DNA from: Ceratothoa steindachneri
Taxonomy: Eukaryota; Arthropoda; Malacostraca; Isopoda; Cymothoidae
Length of the DNA: 64,000 bases
Direction of reading: 5' to 3'
NCBI GenBank assembly: GCA_963969495.1
Contig: OZ018319.1
Span: 205,825,405-205,889,404 of the forward strand
Shown here one piece after another: positions 34,536 through 47,723 of the stretch. Made by a program: the position numbers and the translations under genes. Under the pieces are notes generated by a model, which ran no database searches, was not told the origin of the DNA, and was given only the letters and a program-made list of their open reading frames with translations. The first letter of the stretch is position 1. Each line of letters begins with the position of its first letter.

Positions 34536-35620
34536 GGCATTCGAGCATACATATCATCTCTATATCAACAATGCACTCACGCAATCCACATACAACACAT
34601 GTATTCCACCCTGTTATCACACCAAAACATTGTAAACAGTCACAGATACATACTCAGACAAAAATTACATGCATTCAGAAATTTCGCACGAAAGCTAAAT
34701 AGAAAAAATAATTCAAGTTAAAAAAAACGACCTTAAATCCTTTTATTTTAATTCAATTTAAGTGAACGCAGCAAACTTTTCAAAACCCTTTAATTAACTG
34801 ATTAGTAAAAATGTAAACAAGGGGGAGGGTGGACCTAATTGGTGCTGCATCAAAAAAAATTTAGAATAGTTTTAATATTGTGTAAAAGGAAATAAACATA
34901 TAAAAAGAAAATTTATAGATAAATTTGATACAATCCTAAACCGAACAAAATCAGACATTTTATACTTACTAATAGCCTAAATTTTTACAGTTCAAGCTTG
35001 ATCCATTCATATAAAAAACGAAATTAAAGGATAAAAGCTACGAATATATTTCTTGTTGTTGCTTATGCCTGGCTGAGATATTTGAAGATCAGATGTTAAA
35101 CGGCCTATTTTCTTAACTTCAACTTTCTCATGGAGAGACAGCTGTGAAAACTTAAGCTGTTTAAGTTCACTTACAATCACATACCTATTTCTTGGGATGC
35201 TGGGATGTAAGGAGGCCATTTTTAAAATTCTGTTAAATAAAAGGACCGAAAAATATATGAATAAATTCTACACTTTATCACATTTAAGAATATAAACACG
35301 TTTTTAAGTACAGCACACGCGGAGTAAAAAAAGTAACACTACCTTCCACCAGCAAACCAAGATCGGCACTGCGTGAGCCACAGTTCTCTCTTTCCCTAGC
35401 GTGCAGCTTCATATCTCGGAAATGTGAGCATCCGCACAACAGCCAAACACCGCGTCGCTGGACTGTGAAGCGCACAGTTCTATACAAGGATTTTTGTATT
35501 TTTTTCATAAACTAGGGGATGGCTACTGGCATTAAGCTTAAAGATTAAATAATGTACAAGTATAAAGAAAGAATTAAAGAAAAAAGACTCATTATATTGA
35601 ATGTTATCAATAATATCGAG
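34536..35620. other. No gene recognised
   Basis: AT-rich. Minus-strand frames 35219-35007 and 35508-35284 have no motif I recognise. The second lies in a GC-richer patch (35330-35480) that may be a further short repeat. Confidence 0.4.
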
Positions 35621-35621
35621 T

Positions 35622-36110
35622 AGAAATAGCATTGGTGGGCGCGATAACGAAAAAATGTAGCACGATAATCGATAAATCGATAACGATAACCTTATTGGCG
35701 ATAACCGATAATCGATAACTCGCGATAAATTTATCGCCGGATAAGGTGATAACCAACAAATCGGTAAATCCAAAATTATAATACAATATTGATTATTGAC
35801 TATATATAGCGTTATTTCATAATACAATAGTAAGAATATTTAAATACTGTTTCTTAGTTTCTTACCTAGTGAGGCTCTCCTTCATAGGTTTTGAGGATCC
35901 TCCTCCCAGCTCGGACCTACCTATTTCTGCCTCCAAGGCACGCGCGGCTCGCCCCTGTGCTAAACTGGAACCAAAAACTGAAATTATCGATTATCGCTGA
36001 TTTGGAACCAAAAGTATCGGCAATACCGATGAATCGACAACGCGGGAAAAATATCGGATAACCAATAACCCGATATCGTTATCGCGATAATGCCCACCTA
36101 TGGGAAATAG
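35622..36110. mobile_element. hAT MITE with 8-bp target duplication
   Basis: Element 35630-36102 (473 bp) begins CATTGGTGGGC and ends GCCCACCTATG, an inverted repeat with one mismatch. It is flanked by AGAAATAG (35622-35629) and GGAAATAG (36103-36110), an 8-bp duplication with one difference, as hAT elements make. Both subterminal regions are packed with GATAA/ATCGATAA repeats (35640-35740 and 35985-36090), plausible transposase-binding sites. No coding capacity. Confidence 0.85.
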
Positions 36111-36249
36111 GGGGTGCTGCAGTTCCGAAGTGCCAATACACGAGCCGCCACTGCTCGATGGTCTAGTTTCTTAGCTCATGAGGGAGGTAATTTCGAGACC
36201 TAGGTCTGACAACAAGGCAGATATGGAGGCCATGTAGACGTGTCAGATA

Positions 36250-37150
36250 TAGGTAAGGATAGTTCTAAAACATGTGTGAATATCCCACTTGTATTAGCTA
36301 GAAGTGGGGTGAAGGGAAAAGATGTTCGGTGGCAGTACTTCGGAAGGGTAGGCCTAGTGTAGTGTCTGGAGTAAATGAGACGAATGGAGTGGAATTGTGG
36401 TGAATGTCGATAGTATAGATAGGGCAGAACAAGTTAGGTGTGTACGACAAAAGGACACAGAACCTCTTAGCTTAGCTAATAAGTTCAGTGTCATGAGAGA
36501 GAAAGTAACTCCAAGTGATATGATTGAAGGTGAGGATGAAGTTGGAAGTTAAGTGGCTGTTAGTGTAAAAGAAGCTAGGAGGGAGATAGAGGTAAGTTTG
36601 GGGAATTATAAATAGGAATAAATGTCGTTGTGACAGGTATGCTTCAAGAAAGGATGTTGGGTGCTCTGTGAATATGTAAGGAATATGTGTGAGGTCGAAG
36701 GTGCTATATTTGTGGATAGGTGAGATAGGTTTTATGGCAAGAAAGAAATGTATGCGATGGATAGACTGCATTTGAGTAGGGATGGGGTAGATGTGTTGTG
36801 AAATGTGCATGATCATGTTATTAAGTTTTTACAGGAGGGAAACTAAGTAATAATAGTTGTAAGGGAAATATAAGAGGACACAATTGTACCGAAGCTAGAC
36901 AGGGTAGGGTAGGGAAAGGGAAGAGATATCAGGGTATACAGGCTAAAAGAGATGCTTCAGGGATACGGGTTCTGAGTTGTCTCGATACCAATGCTTATAG
37001 TTTTAGAAATAAGAAGAATGAATTATTTAGTCATGTTATTCATAAAGATATATACATAGTATGTGTAACAGAATCCTGGGTTACTGAAATTAAATTTTTG
37101 ACAATGTGGGGGAATTTAATCTACAGGGATAGATAATTATCTATATCAGT
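36250..37150 (+). pseudogene. Decayed CR1 ORF1/ORF2 remnant (family of copy M)
   Basis: DNA similarity to copy M over 56760-57900, with internal deletions. Shared strings include GAAATGTATGCGATGGAT and CTGCATTTGAGTAGG (end of the hydrolase ORF1), then ATGCTTATAGTTTTAGAAATAAGAAG and the TESWV region at the start of the endonuclease. Stops and gaps throughout. Confidence 0.75.
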
Positions 37151-37829
37151 TACGGGTGGAGAAATGTACACTCTTTAATGGTAATTACAAAAATCAATAG
37201 AAAGAAATTATATGGTAAAACATTGGCGCATAAAATAAATCATTCCCTGTATTTTCAGGGCAAAAATTATAAGACTATAACTGGTGCTAATATGTAACAC
37301 CATCTTGAAATGTGGGCGATAATTTGGGCGACAAAATTATCCAATAAAATTGCACGTAATTTTACAGGTTAATGATTGTTATTTTTGTTATGTGCCACTG
37401 TATATTGCTTATATTTTTTATTTATATTGGTTTTCATTATTCTTGCAGTAGAAAACAAGATTTTAATGATAAATTTTAAGAACATCTCCACCACGAATTT
37501 TTGCCCATGAAATATATCAGGGCCGTCGCTAAGCCTCTGCATATGTTAACTGAAAATTTAAAGTAATAAAATGGTAATACATTGTACCTGAAAAAAGTTC
37601 TTGTAAAAATATTACATTGCACCACGAACGTCCCTACTCACATAAATTTAAAACGAAATATCAGATTTGATGTTTTGTTAATACGATCGAATTGTACGGA
37701 AATTTTATTATTTTTATAAACAGCTGGGGGGTTTTTATAACCACTGAAATAGGGTGATAGGATTCTTTGGTTGCGAGATGCAAGCATCTGTGGCGACTGG
37801 TAGCTTAATAAATTTCTTCCTTCCGCTTT
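37151..37829. other. No gene seen
   Basis: AT-rich, no recognisable feature. Confidence 0.5.
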
Positions 37830-38228
37830 CTTCTGTGTTTTGCAATATGGTACGATCTGCTTTTTTTATGCCAAGGAGGTCAGCAAGCTACTTGAGCATG
37901 GGAAGATGCAAACTGCCGTTGCCCAGGAGCTTATCACATCCACACAGTCCTTGCTGCACAGCTATCGAGAAAATGACACGTTTTTCGCATCAGTAGTCAA
38001 CGTGGCAACCGAATTATGCCAACAACTAGAGACGTCGTGTTCTACACCACTTTGGCCATAAAAGTGAAGATAAACCTATCGTTGATGCTTTGCCAAAGTT
38101 CAAAGTGCATTTCTTTCTACATTCAATCAACGTTGCTCTTGTCTCTCTTGGTGAGCGCTTTGACATGTTGAGCAAGCACAATGACATCTTGGCGTTCCTT
38201 TACAACATTCCTTTACTGAAACACTAGG
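37830..38228 (+). pseudogene. hAT transposase remnant (ZMYM1-like)
   Basis: Two frames: ICFFYAKEVSKLLEHGKMQT...LLHSYRENDTFFASVV (37840-38061), then after a shift KSEDKPIVDALPKFKVHFFL and LVSLGERFDMLSKHNDILAF. This text is typical of the middle of zinc-finger MYM-type-1-like hAT transposases, ahead of the dimerisation region. No ends or catalytic residues identified. Confidence 0.55.
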
Positions 38229-38234
38229 AAAATA

Positions 38235-38465
38235 AGAACCTATTGAAACACCGCGCACAGAATTGTGAAGTAACGAAGTACAATTACTTAACTGCTGTAC
38301 TCAAATAACTTTGTTATACTTTTTACCTCTTAAAAAGTACTTATCTATTTGAGTAATTTCACTTCTGCTTGAATATTTTTCTTATATTACTTTTACTTCA
38401 TTACATTTGAAAAGCATGTAAGTATTCGTTATTTTTCAGTTAATTTTGGCCAATCACAGACGTAC
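38235..38465. repeat. Possible MITE rich in ACTT/AAGTA motifs
   Basis: Dense short motifs (GTAACGAAGTACAATTACTT, AAAAAGTACTTATC, TACTTTTACTTCATTAC) in inverted arrangement resemble hAT-type MITEs of many animals. Ends and duplication not resolved. Confidence 0.4.
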
Positions 38466-38897
38466 AATCGCGTAGCTAAGAATTGGGGGGGCCTGAAGGC
38501 ATTATCTCATTCGGGGGCCTCCAACATAAGAATGTTTGGTATCATGAATGACATGAAAACCACTACTCCTGCAATATTATTTTCTTAATTTTTAAGGATA
38601 CACATGGCTCATGGAGCGATAAAAATGCCCAAAGACTACAGAGAAACATAAAAATTGAAAACTCCTGATTTAGACTGATTATTAAACAAAGCCTGTAGCA
38701 ACGACATCAAACAATTTCACTTTTAAGTAACTTCTTATACTTTTTTTGACTAATGTTTGAGCTAATATTTGTCTATATTTTTATGGGCCTCTATATGTAA
38801 CCGTTTTATTAACTGTTTTTGTCATTAAAAAAAGGGATGGGACACTCGTTTTTGGCCCCCCTCCTGTAATGGGGCCTTGGGAAAGGTATTTAGATGG

Positions 38898-38975
38898 GAA
38901 AGGATAATAGGGAATTAAACTATGAAATTGATGGACATTGGCTGAATTAAGTTGAGGATGAGAAGGTGTGGTGCT
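38898..38975 (+). pseudogene. Short CR1 RT fragment
   Basis: Reads GKDNRELNYEIDGHWLN then VEDEK in one frame with a stop, matching residues just after the RT palm of copies L, M and N. Only about 75 bp remain. Confidence 0.65.
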
Positions 38976-39679
38976 CGAACCACATTATAGAATCGCATCT
39001 GACTCCAAACCACCTCAAAGATGAGAATTTCAAAGTCTTATGAAGTTCTATAATTGGTTCATAGTATATATATAGGGCCACCGTGGTATGAACCTAAATA
39101 GATACAACAAACCTATATCTATAAGATTTTGAGGAGAGTTATTGAATCGTAAAAAAGCTCGAGCGGCTGAGTTTATGGCGAAGTTAGGCTTTTTGGCTGA
39201 CCAAGAAATCGTTAGGTAATGGATGGAATACAACGAAGATAGAACAAAATATATATTATTATAGATTAACAAGAATGGAACATAATTGAAATATATTGAT
39301 TGAATTTAATTATACAAAATGAACATGAGTTTAATACTGAATTTTCGTCGTGACTAAGCTTGATGTAAGGTATGTAGGTAACAAGGTAATGGTAAATAGG
39401 TAACAAGGTAGCAACTAGTGTGTATGGGGATCTGGAATGAGAGGACGAGGAATTAAAATAAGTATGATTTGTTTGGAGTTAAATGATTAAATGGAGAAGA
39501 AATATTTACTGACCTTTACAATTAGAATGAAGATAGACGAGTGAGAAATATTTGTGTTCAATGTTGAAGAGCTGAAATCGTGTTAGTTTGTATATTTTAC
39601 TAAAGGAAGTGTTGCAAAAAAAATGTATCTTTGTCACGGTTTTTGGATGTAATTATTTATACAAAAATATATTGAAAAT
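38976..39679. other. No gene seen
   Basis: AT-rich, no recognised element. Confidence 0.5.
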
Positions 39680-39935
<256 letters not shown>

Positions 39936-41480
39936 GGGCTCTTAAAGGTCGTCCCTAATTATGAAGGAGCCTTGAAGATATTCGTGAGGACAACCCAAGA
40001 GACTTGGAAGGGGGACGCTGGTTGCCAGTAATGGTGATAGATTACCTAGTTATCGCGTAATCTTTTGGCAAGGACTCCGGTTGGTTTCCGTTCCCCTTCC
40101 CTATTTCCCACGAGAGTGATTTGTTGATTGCGATGGGGTGCTAACCGAGGGGCGCTCGTATTCTAGCGACGGAGTCAAATTGACCGGAGGATGGGGATAC
40201 ACCACACTTGGGTAGAACAACGGCATTTCGGGAGTTATGTAATCGCGAGGAATTGTGATTAACAAGGAGAATGCGCAACGACTGTTTTCCCAATTAATAA
40301 TGCCTTGAAAGAGGAAGACTGAGGAACGTCAGGATATTGAAGTCACCAAAGCAAAAATAGAATTATTATTGAACTAGATCTTATTGCACTTTACAAAAGT
40401 TCTTCAATTAAGTTTTAAGTTCTAAATTATGACATAAATTAAGTTTGAGGTCAAGTGCGGGCAAGGTCTAAAGGAGGCCGGACGAATAATCTTCAAGAGT
40501 TACACCTTAATGTATGTGGTATGTACACGGCCATATACAAAGATGAATTATGCGAATCCGAGCGATCGGACTGAACGATCTATAACGTGATATATTGCTA
40601 TCTAAAACAGTAATCTAATTATCCTCCTTGTTCTGGTTTTACACAGTTATATATTCAATTTAAACCACACCCTACAAGTTCATCGTCCAACTAAGCCACA
40701 CCTCCCTCTTATGTACCGGCCTGTTGAGTTGTCGGTATTAACATAACTCGACTTTTGATTGGCTACTGCCAAACATATTGATAAGAAAGGCACTCCGACT
40801 AGTGAGTAAAATTCTCTGTGGGCGGTGGCATGTTGCCATGGAGCCAGCTTCCTAATCTGGTTTCTATTTGTTTAATAATGATAGCTATCCTGTTTATTCT
40901 GGATTCTGCCTTGATTATAATGTTTGCCTAAGATTGCCTCGACCAACTCTAACAGAGATAACTGTGCCCCGTTTACTACTGTGTGACATTCTCGTAAACG
41001 GCACTAACCTTAATTCTCTCTCTCTCTCTCTGTACTTTATGTGTGTAGCGACTCTAGCGTGTGTCCTATTTTGGACAGAGGGCATTGCTATAATAGAAAA
41101 GTCGTGCTCACAGTTCTTTACTGAGCGAAGGCGTTTTTCAGCCTTCTTTAAACCGTTAGCGACTTTACCGGGTAGTCAAATGTAAATAGCAAATATATTT
41201 TGTTCATGAATTCCGGGTCTAAAATGAATGACAAATGAATTTCGGTAACGCTTAAGTTTGAAATTGTTTGAACGTAAAGGGTTCCTTAAAATCTATCTTG
41301 ACGCTGATTTGCCAATTTTTGTAGCGCTTAAGTTTAAAATGTAAAATTTGTCTTAAAAGATGATTGGTCATTTTGTTAACGCTATGTGTGAGCGAATAAA
41401 TGAAACATACATTTGTTATTAAAAATCTTCTTAACGCTGATTGGTTCATTTTGTATAACTTACTCGTAAGTTTTAGTAGG
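39936..41480. other. Unassigned sequence; (TC)n at about 41018-41034
   Basis: Less AT-rich than its surroundings at 39940-40350. No transposase, RT or gag motif. The plus frame 40868-41185 has no recognised product. An LTR is possible but no matching partner LTR or primer-binding site was found. Confidence 0.4.
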
Positions 41481-41484
41481 AAAA

Positions 41485-41530
41485 CTATATATAAAGCAGC
41501 ATATTGTCGCTGAAAGCAGTTAGGACTGCT
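41485..41530 (+). promoter_or_regulatory. TATA-like promoter candidate
   Basis: ACTATATATAAAGCAGC is followed about 25-30 bp on by GAAAGCAGTTAGG. Spacing fits a TATA box and start site and it precedes the LINE F leader, but no transcript evidence exists and LINEs of this group usually use internal promoters. Confidence 0.25.
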
Positions 41531-42149
41531 ATGGTTGCCTTAGCTTGTCTGATTCTCTATACTTTTGTGAAGATTGTGCTACTGCTTAATTTTATTTCAC
41601 ACCAAGTTTTGAGCGTTGTACCGCGCGTTCGGTAAATCCTTACGTACGAGTTTTTTTTAGCAGTGATATTTAGTAAATTCTCATTACGATTTTTGTTAAT
41701 TAAAACTGTGAAATTTTGACTCGCTTTCGTGCGCCCGTGGCGAGGAGTGAACTTGCTTCCCCCCTCCCCCTTCGAATTCTTGATCGAGTCTCCTTGGTTG
41801 GATAACAACCTGCAGGCATTTGAAAAGCACCTACACGGAAGGTAAAGTGCTATTTGTAGATTATATATTTTGTACTGGGACACTTCCCTCAACTCTCTTT
41901 GTTCTTCTCTTTTGAAAATGGTAATAAGTCTTTTTCAAAAACTACACACGCTCACACTTCCAAACACTTACAATCATTCCGCGGGGTATTTTTCTTCTGA
42001 TTAAGTTTATTCTTCCAATCCTTGCACATGAGGATATGAAGGGATAAATGAGGGAGACCCGGCGGATACTGCTGAGGACCCTCTCTGATGGCCCCAACCC
42101 TAATCGGGGGCGGTCTTCTCTAAGCTTTACGGGGATCTAGGGATTGCCC

Positions 42150-43182
42150 TATTAAGGATAATTGACACCCACAACGGATATTCGGCTATTTGCCAAAAGG
42201 AGAGTGACTGCGAAGTCCTCACCTCTCCTGAAGCAGCAGAATGCCTAAAAGCGATCAACCTCAAGCCACACACTCCACCTCAAATCAAAACACGCCGTAG
42301 CATTATCCTTCGCCACCTCGATCCATCGGTTGGGGGGCACAGCATCGAGGAAATTCATGCTGAAGTGAAAAAAAACACACCTAGGCGAAGGTAGCTGAAA
42401 TCATTTAATCTAAGGAATACACGCACGTATTAAAATTTGTCTTTTGTGATACAGCAATGGCGGTTAAGGCCACGGAGGGAGGTATGCTCCTCTTTAACCT
42501 CTGTGTCTGCCCTGAGGAGATCGAACGTGAGGTGTTTTCGACATCCAGATGTGCTTTAAATGCTACAAGTATAAAGAGCACACCACAGCCACCTGCCCCA
42601 GGGGGAACGTTCTTCTGTGCTCTATCTGCGTGTCGGATACGCATTCTTGGAGTTGCTGTAAGAGCGCCTCTATGAAGTGCCTGAATTGCGCTGGAGAATA
42701 TAAGACGCTCTCCATGGCTTGCCCGATCAAAAAAGAAATATTGAAGAAAAAGGCTAATCAAAAAAGACAAGATAAAGAAAATAAAGTGAATAGCACCTAC
42801 GGCAAGGTTGCTAAAGCTGCTGTTGCGGAGTCTAAGGAAAATCCTACATTTCTCCACGTCGAGAACGAGAATTCGACCAAAATTATGTATTGCATCTATT
42901 ATACTCACATTGCAAATCTCTCCTCCCGGGGTGCTTTGCAGATGAACTTAATAGAATGCTGGCGCATAATGGTATGGAGAAGATGTGGTTTCCCCCAAAC
43001 CCACGGTCGGAGGAGATTCTAAAGATTAGTTTCAAACCCCAGTGCGAGACTAGCTGCCAGAAACTTCCGACCCCTAGCAGTGCCCCAGCCCCAACTCCCG
43101 CCAGGGATCCTAGGATCCAAGCAGCAAAGACACGCTCCGAAAAACAGAACAACACGCAAATTCCACATGACACAAACTCGAT

Positions 43183-43214
<32 letters not shown>

Positions 43215-43651
43215 GGTAGATAATGAGGCTACGGTGACTGAGATTGCGAGACCTGAGGGGGGGGGGAGAAAGCACGTTTGCCTCGCTCACGGAAAACCTC
43301 ACAGCCTCAGAGTCGGCCGAGATCGTCCTCTTCTTTTAAGAGGAAATCTAGGCACGCTTACCTTTTAAGGAAAATTAACTTGAAGGTATTCGCTGCTGAA
43401 AGGTCCCCCTTTCCTAAGGAGATGGATTTCCTTGATGTGTCGAAAGGAGTAATATCCGGAAGATACAAATAGGAATTCACCTCAAACGACTACAGCGAGA
43501 AACAAGTCGAGGAGGCTCTACTCCAAGGCTTGATCAAACTGGCACCCGAAACCTTTATCACTCTAACGGACGGTAAATACGGAAAAAAACGAACAGGAAA
43601 AACCATCACGCCACCAAACACTCCACAAGGACCTAAGCTCGTAAGAGAATA
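42150..43651 (+). pseudogene. ORF1 (gag-like) of LINE F
   Basis: The RRM-like N-terminus is badly decayed. Knuckles at 42549-42715: CFKCYKYKEHTTATC, CSICVSDTHSWSCC and CLNCAGEYKTLSMAC (Glu-Tyr in place of the usual Gly-Asp-His). Then NSTKIMYCIYYTHIANLSSRG, a shift near 42915 to DELNRMLAHNGMEKMWFP, a (CA)n expansion in the linker (43187-43213), a basic/Ser-rich stretch (RPRSSSSFKRKSRHAYLLRK) and the INLKVFAAERSPFPKEM...VEEALL module to about 43651. Confidence 0.78.
43187..43213. repeat. (CA)n microsatellite inside LINE F ORF1
   Basis: About 13 CA units in the position of the ORF1 linker. Confidence 0.95.
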
Positions 43652-43700
43652 AATCTAAAAACAACATGACCACACACAGGAATCTTTAGTGAACTAGACA

Positions 43701-46300
43701 ATGGATTCATTAAAAATATTACATTTTAATTCTGACGGCTGGACGAACAAAAAAACAAACACTATACGGCAACGTAATAAGACAATGTGACCCAGACGTT
43801 ATATTTATCTCAGAACATGGGATGAATGACACAGACAGGCTAAAAATTTTCCCCTACGAAGTTTTAACCGAAACTCACAGCGGAGAACGTTTCGACGGAT
43901 GTGTGATAGCTGTGAAAAGAGGTCTTGACTTCAAATCAATAAGTGGTCCACACGGCAGTGGGTCCCCTGGTCCTGGCAACAGGGTACCAGCCCCCAAGGA
44001 AGGAGTACTTGCCCCTTCACAACTTCCTGCAGCTTTGTGGTCAAGGTAGCACCGTTCTTTTTGCCGGCGACCTCAATGCGAGGAGTGCTGCCTCAGATTA
44101 CACGTCGACCAACCCAGCAGGTAGGAATCTTGAGACACTTATTGAAAGACAAATCATGACAAGAATTGGACCAAACTTTCCTACATACATCACACCCAGA
44201 TCAGCCACAAAACCAGATATAGTGCTCACTAGCACTATGTTCCCTTACAATTACTTCATTGAACCGGGTACTCCTATCCCCAGCGACCACCAGGCTATCC
44301 TTATTAAAATCTCAACCTCATCCATTCAAGTCCCTATCCCAGAACGCAAGAGCTACGCTCGAGCCAACTGGGATAATTATAAACGACTCCTCGAAAATTA
44401 CAACTCTGACCCCTTAATTAATGCTACTCTAGAAAAAATTGATGAGGAGTTGGATAAAATTAATGATAATTTATTAAGAGCCGATAAGGAAGCCATTCCC
44501 CGAGTTAAATATAAAACTCTTCCTGCCCCTTCCTGAACCCCTAGAATGAAATTCCTCGCGAGAGAATACGGGGAACAGATCAATGAAGTGAACCTCACTG
44601 GCCCCAACATCATTAGACACAGACGAACACGACACATACGCGACGAATTAATGACTCTTATTAGGGACCAACAGAATGTACTTTGGAACAATTTGATAGA
44701 CAGACTAAACATAAAAAACGAATCACGTACATTCTAGCAGACAGTAAAAAGACTAAGAGGCGAACCTCCACAAAAGACCATAAAACTTAGTCGTGAAAAT
44801 ACCGAAATTACTGACGTGGAAAAAATTGAAGAGGACTTTAGGCTCTTTTGGGCATCTACATATATTTAAGATATCCCCGGAAGAGAATGATGACTTTGAT
44901 TTAGACTTCGGAGACGGAATTATAAACGACCTGAGCAACAAAATACACAGAACCCATCCTCACTATTGTGTATCGCAGGAAAGGAAAATGGAGGGACTCG
45001 ACCGTAGAATTACTGCCAAAGAACTCTCAAAAACATTAAAATCCTTTCGTCAGCGAGCACCAGGGTGTACAGGAATGACAAGGGAGAATTTTATTCGAGC
45101 CCCGCATAACATCTTATTGGGGCTCATGAATATCATGAATGCGTGCTTGAATGTGGGTTACTTCCCTGATTACTGGAAGGTAGCAAAAATGATATTCATT
45201 CCCAAAGCCGGTAAGCCACCGGACAGTCCAGCTAACTTCAGGCCTATATCTCTCTTAGAATTTGCAGGGAAAGTATTGGAGAAGATATTGGCCAAAAGGG
45301 TGAATTCGTTCCTCGAAGATAACAATTCTCACAATAACCAGCAACATGGCTTCCGAAGGAAGCGAGGAAGGGACACGGCGCTAGCCGTGATCACCGAGAA
45401 GTTGGCAAAAGTAAAAGCTGAAAGACGCCACGCAAATCTGGAACTCCGCGACGTCAAAAAGGCATTTGACAAAGTATGGAGGAGAGGCCTGCGATATAAA
45501 ATCCTACAACTGGGCCTCAATCCCATACTTGAAAGGATTCTATGCGCCTACGTAATGGAGAGGAGGGCGTTTCTGAACATCAAGGATTTCAATGGCCCCA
45601 AGTTCGAGCTCGAGGCGGGGGTGTCTCAAGGCGGGTGTATAAGTCCCCTGCTGTATAATATATACACCATCGACCTTGCCCGACCTCTGACGGAAGGTTC
45701 GTTGTACGTCCAATTTGCGGACGATATAACAATGATATGTACGGCACCTTATCGGAATGTGAATTACATGGCATAGAGTATGGCGGTAGAAATCGAAAAG
45801 ATCAACTCTTTCGAGAGAAGATGGAAGATATCTAACAATGACCAAAAGTTCCGTTCCATGTAATTCCACTATTTTGACGGACCCTCGCAGACATCCTTGT
45901 GGAGGGTGCACGCATCCCATACTGCACGGATGGTACGGTTATGGGACTCCGTATTACGAATCGTGGATTTGGGAGTCATGTAGCTAAAACTACATCGAAT
46001 GCACGGAGGGACTTGGTGGAACTTTTCAAGTTCATAAACCTGAGTACCTCCAACAAACTCAAGAGCTATAATGCATGCATTCAATCAAAAGTCCTGTACC
46101 CGCCGGTCTCTATAAACGCGATTCCCAAGACCCAAGTCCTTAAACTGCAAACGGGTCCAAAATAAGGCGGTCTATATCATAACAGGAACCCAAAGGAGAG
46201 AGCAGAGAAGGCAGAGTGAGCTCCATGGTGAACTGGAGATAACCCCCATAAACGTGGAGCTTCACCTGAGAGCAATTAAGATCTGGGACAAAGTACTTCC
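43701..46300 (+). pseudogene. ORF2 of LINE F: endonuclease + reverse transcriptase
   Basis: MDSLKILHFNSDGW at 43701. Endonuclease: ERFDGCVIAVKR, ATGYQPPRKEYLPLHN, FAGDLNARS (about 44060), KPDIVLTST and PSDHQAILIKIS. Linker 44400-44860. RT (44793-45776): NFRPISLLEFAGKVLEKI, QQHGFRRKRGRDTA, DVKKAFDKVWRRGLRYKI, AGVSQGGCISPLLYNIY and an intact QFADD. C-terminal SKVLYPPVSINA, then L2 sequence. Stops occur near 43790, 44536, 44737 and 45776. Confidence 0.85.
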
Positions 46301-47723
46301 TTTCCTCTCTAAGGTTCTGGAGAGAGTGGTTGCTTCACGCATCAACAGTCACATGGTGGCCTGTAACATTGATGAAACCTATCAATCTGGTTTCAAGTCA
46401 GGTCACTCCACAGAAACCGCCCTTCTCAATGTGTCCGATTGCTTACGAAGAGCCACGGACAGGGGTTGTGCCTCCATTCTCGTTCTACTCGACCTCTCCT
46501 CTGCCTTCGATACTATTGACCATCCCGTCTTTCTTGATCGTCTCCACTCTTTCCTCGGCATATCAGGCACCGTGCTTGACTGGTTCCGCTCTTACCTCTC
46601 GTCTCGTACCCAATTCGTTGTGATTGACGACGTTTCATCCGACTCTACCCCCATTCGCTTTGGAGTGCCACAAGGCTCTGTCCTTGGTCCTCTACTATTT
46701 CGTATCTACCTTCTCCCTCTTAGTTCCCTTCTCCGTAATCTCGGTCTATCCTTCCACCTCTATGCTGATGACACTCAAATTTTCGGTTCCTCATCCCCCA
46801 CGTCTCTTGCCTACTCTATCACTGACCTCCTGGCTGCCTACTCCTCCATTTCTGACTTGCTCTCTACCAACTTCCTCAGGCTTAATCACTCCAAAACTGA
46901 GGTCCTCCTCGTCGGCACCCCTGCTTTTGTCAAAAAATCTAAATCTCTCTTTCCCTCGCTTACTCTGGGCGGTAATACTATCATTTTCTCTGACTGCGTT
47001 AGGAATCTGGGTGTTGTTTTTGATGAGCATCTCTCCTTTTTGCTTCATATCCGCAATGTCAGCAAATCCTCTCTATGTTTCCTTTGTTACTTCTCTCGCA
47101 TTCGCTCTCACTTTGATCTCCAAAGTCTTGAGACTGCTGTTCATGCCTTCATCACCTCACGCCTTGACTTCTGTAACTCTCTGCTTGTGAATCTGCCATC
47201 CTCCTCTCTCCGCCCCCTTCAACTTGCACAGAACTATGCCACCCGGCTTCTCCTCCGTCGCCCTTGCTTCTCTCCCTCGAAACCCTTGCTGCATGAACTG
47301 CACTGGCTCCCTGTCAGATCCCGTACTCACTTCAAGATACTTCTCTTCACATTTAAGGCCATAAACAACAAGGCCCCGTCTTACCTCTCTTCTGCCTTCT
47401 CGCCACGCCATGTCCTTCGGGTCCTTCGGTCATCACATGCACCTCTTTGGAATATTCCTCGTTCACCCCTCTGCCCAATGGGGGAATGCTCCTTCTCAAT
47501 CTGCGCCCCTAAGTTGTGACATGCTCTTCCTGCTGAAATCAGGTCTTCTCCCTCTCTTACCACATTTAAGCGTCTCATGAAAACGCATCTTTTCAGAATT
47601 GCGTTCTCCCCCTCTTGAATTTCCATTGAATTTCCATTCTCATTTCAGCACAATGTGCGCTCTGGGAAGGCCTCAGTCATTGAAGAGCGCATTACAAAAG
47701 ACTTATTATTATTATTATTATTA
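46300..47723 (+). mobile_element. 5'-truncated L2 LINE with (TTA)n tail
   Basis: Begins inside RT and ends with a hairpin (ATGTGCGCTCT at 47653, AGAGCGCATT at 47684) and (TTA)7, the hallmark of L2 3' ends. It joins LINE F on the left and CR1 copy G directly on the right. Confidence 0.85.
46302..47618 (+). pseudogene. L2 reverse transcriptase C-terminal two thirds
   Basis: Frame open from LINE F into L2: [61 protein letters not shown] and the intact catalytic YADDTQIF. Then NHSKTEVLLVG, NLGVVFDEHLS, and the C-terminal LHWLPVRSRTHFKILLFTFK and KAPSYLSSAF. A TGA at 47517-47519 replaces the Trp of LWHALP; the reading continues to a natural stop at 47616-47618 (AFSPS). Apart from this stop and the missing 5' end the RT is intact. 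Confidence 0.9.

Larger units (their letters stand above)
41700..46300 (+). mobile_element. LINE copy F (I/Jockey group), plus strand, 3' end lost
   Basis: Same family as A-E but opposite strand. Leader with AAGGTAAAGTGCT (about 41839), as in copy C. ORF1 42150-43651, ORF2 43701-46300. The 3' end is replaced by an L2 LINE at about 46300, in the segment just after KIWDKVLPFLS. Many frame breaks. Confidence 0.82.

Noticed and set aside
39940..41480. Solo LTR or LTR retrotransposon
   Set aside because: No second LTR, primer-binding site, protease, integrase or gag was found; promoter-like TATA alone is insufficient.
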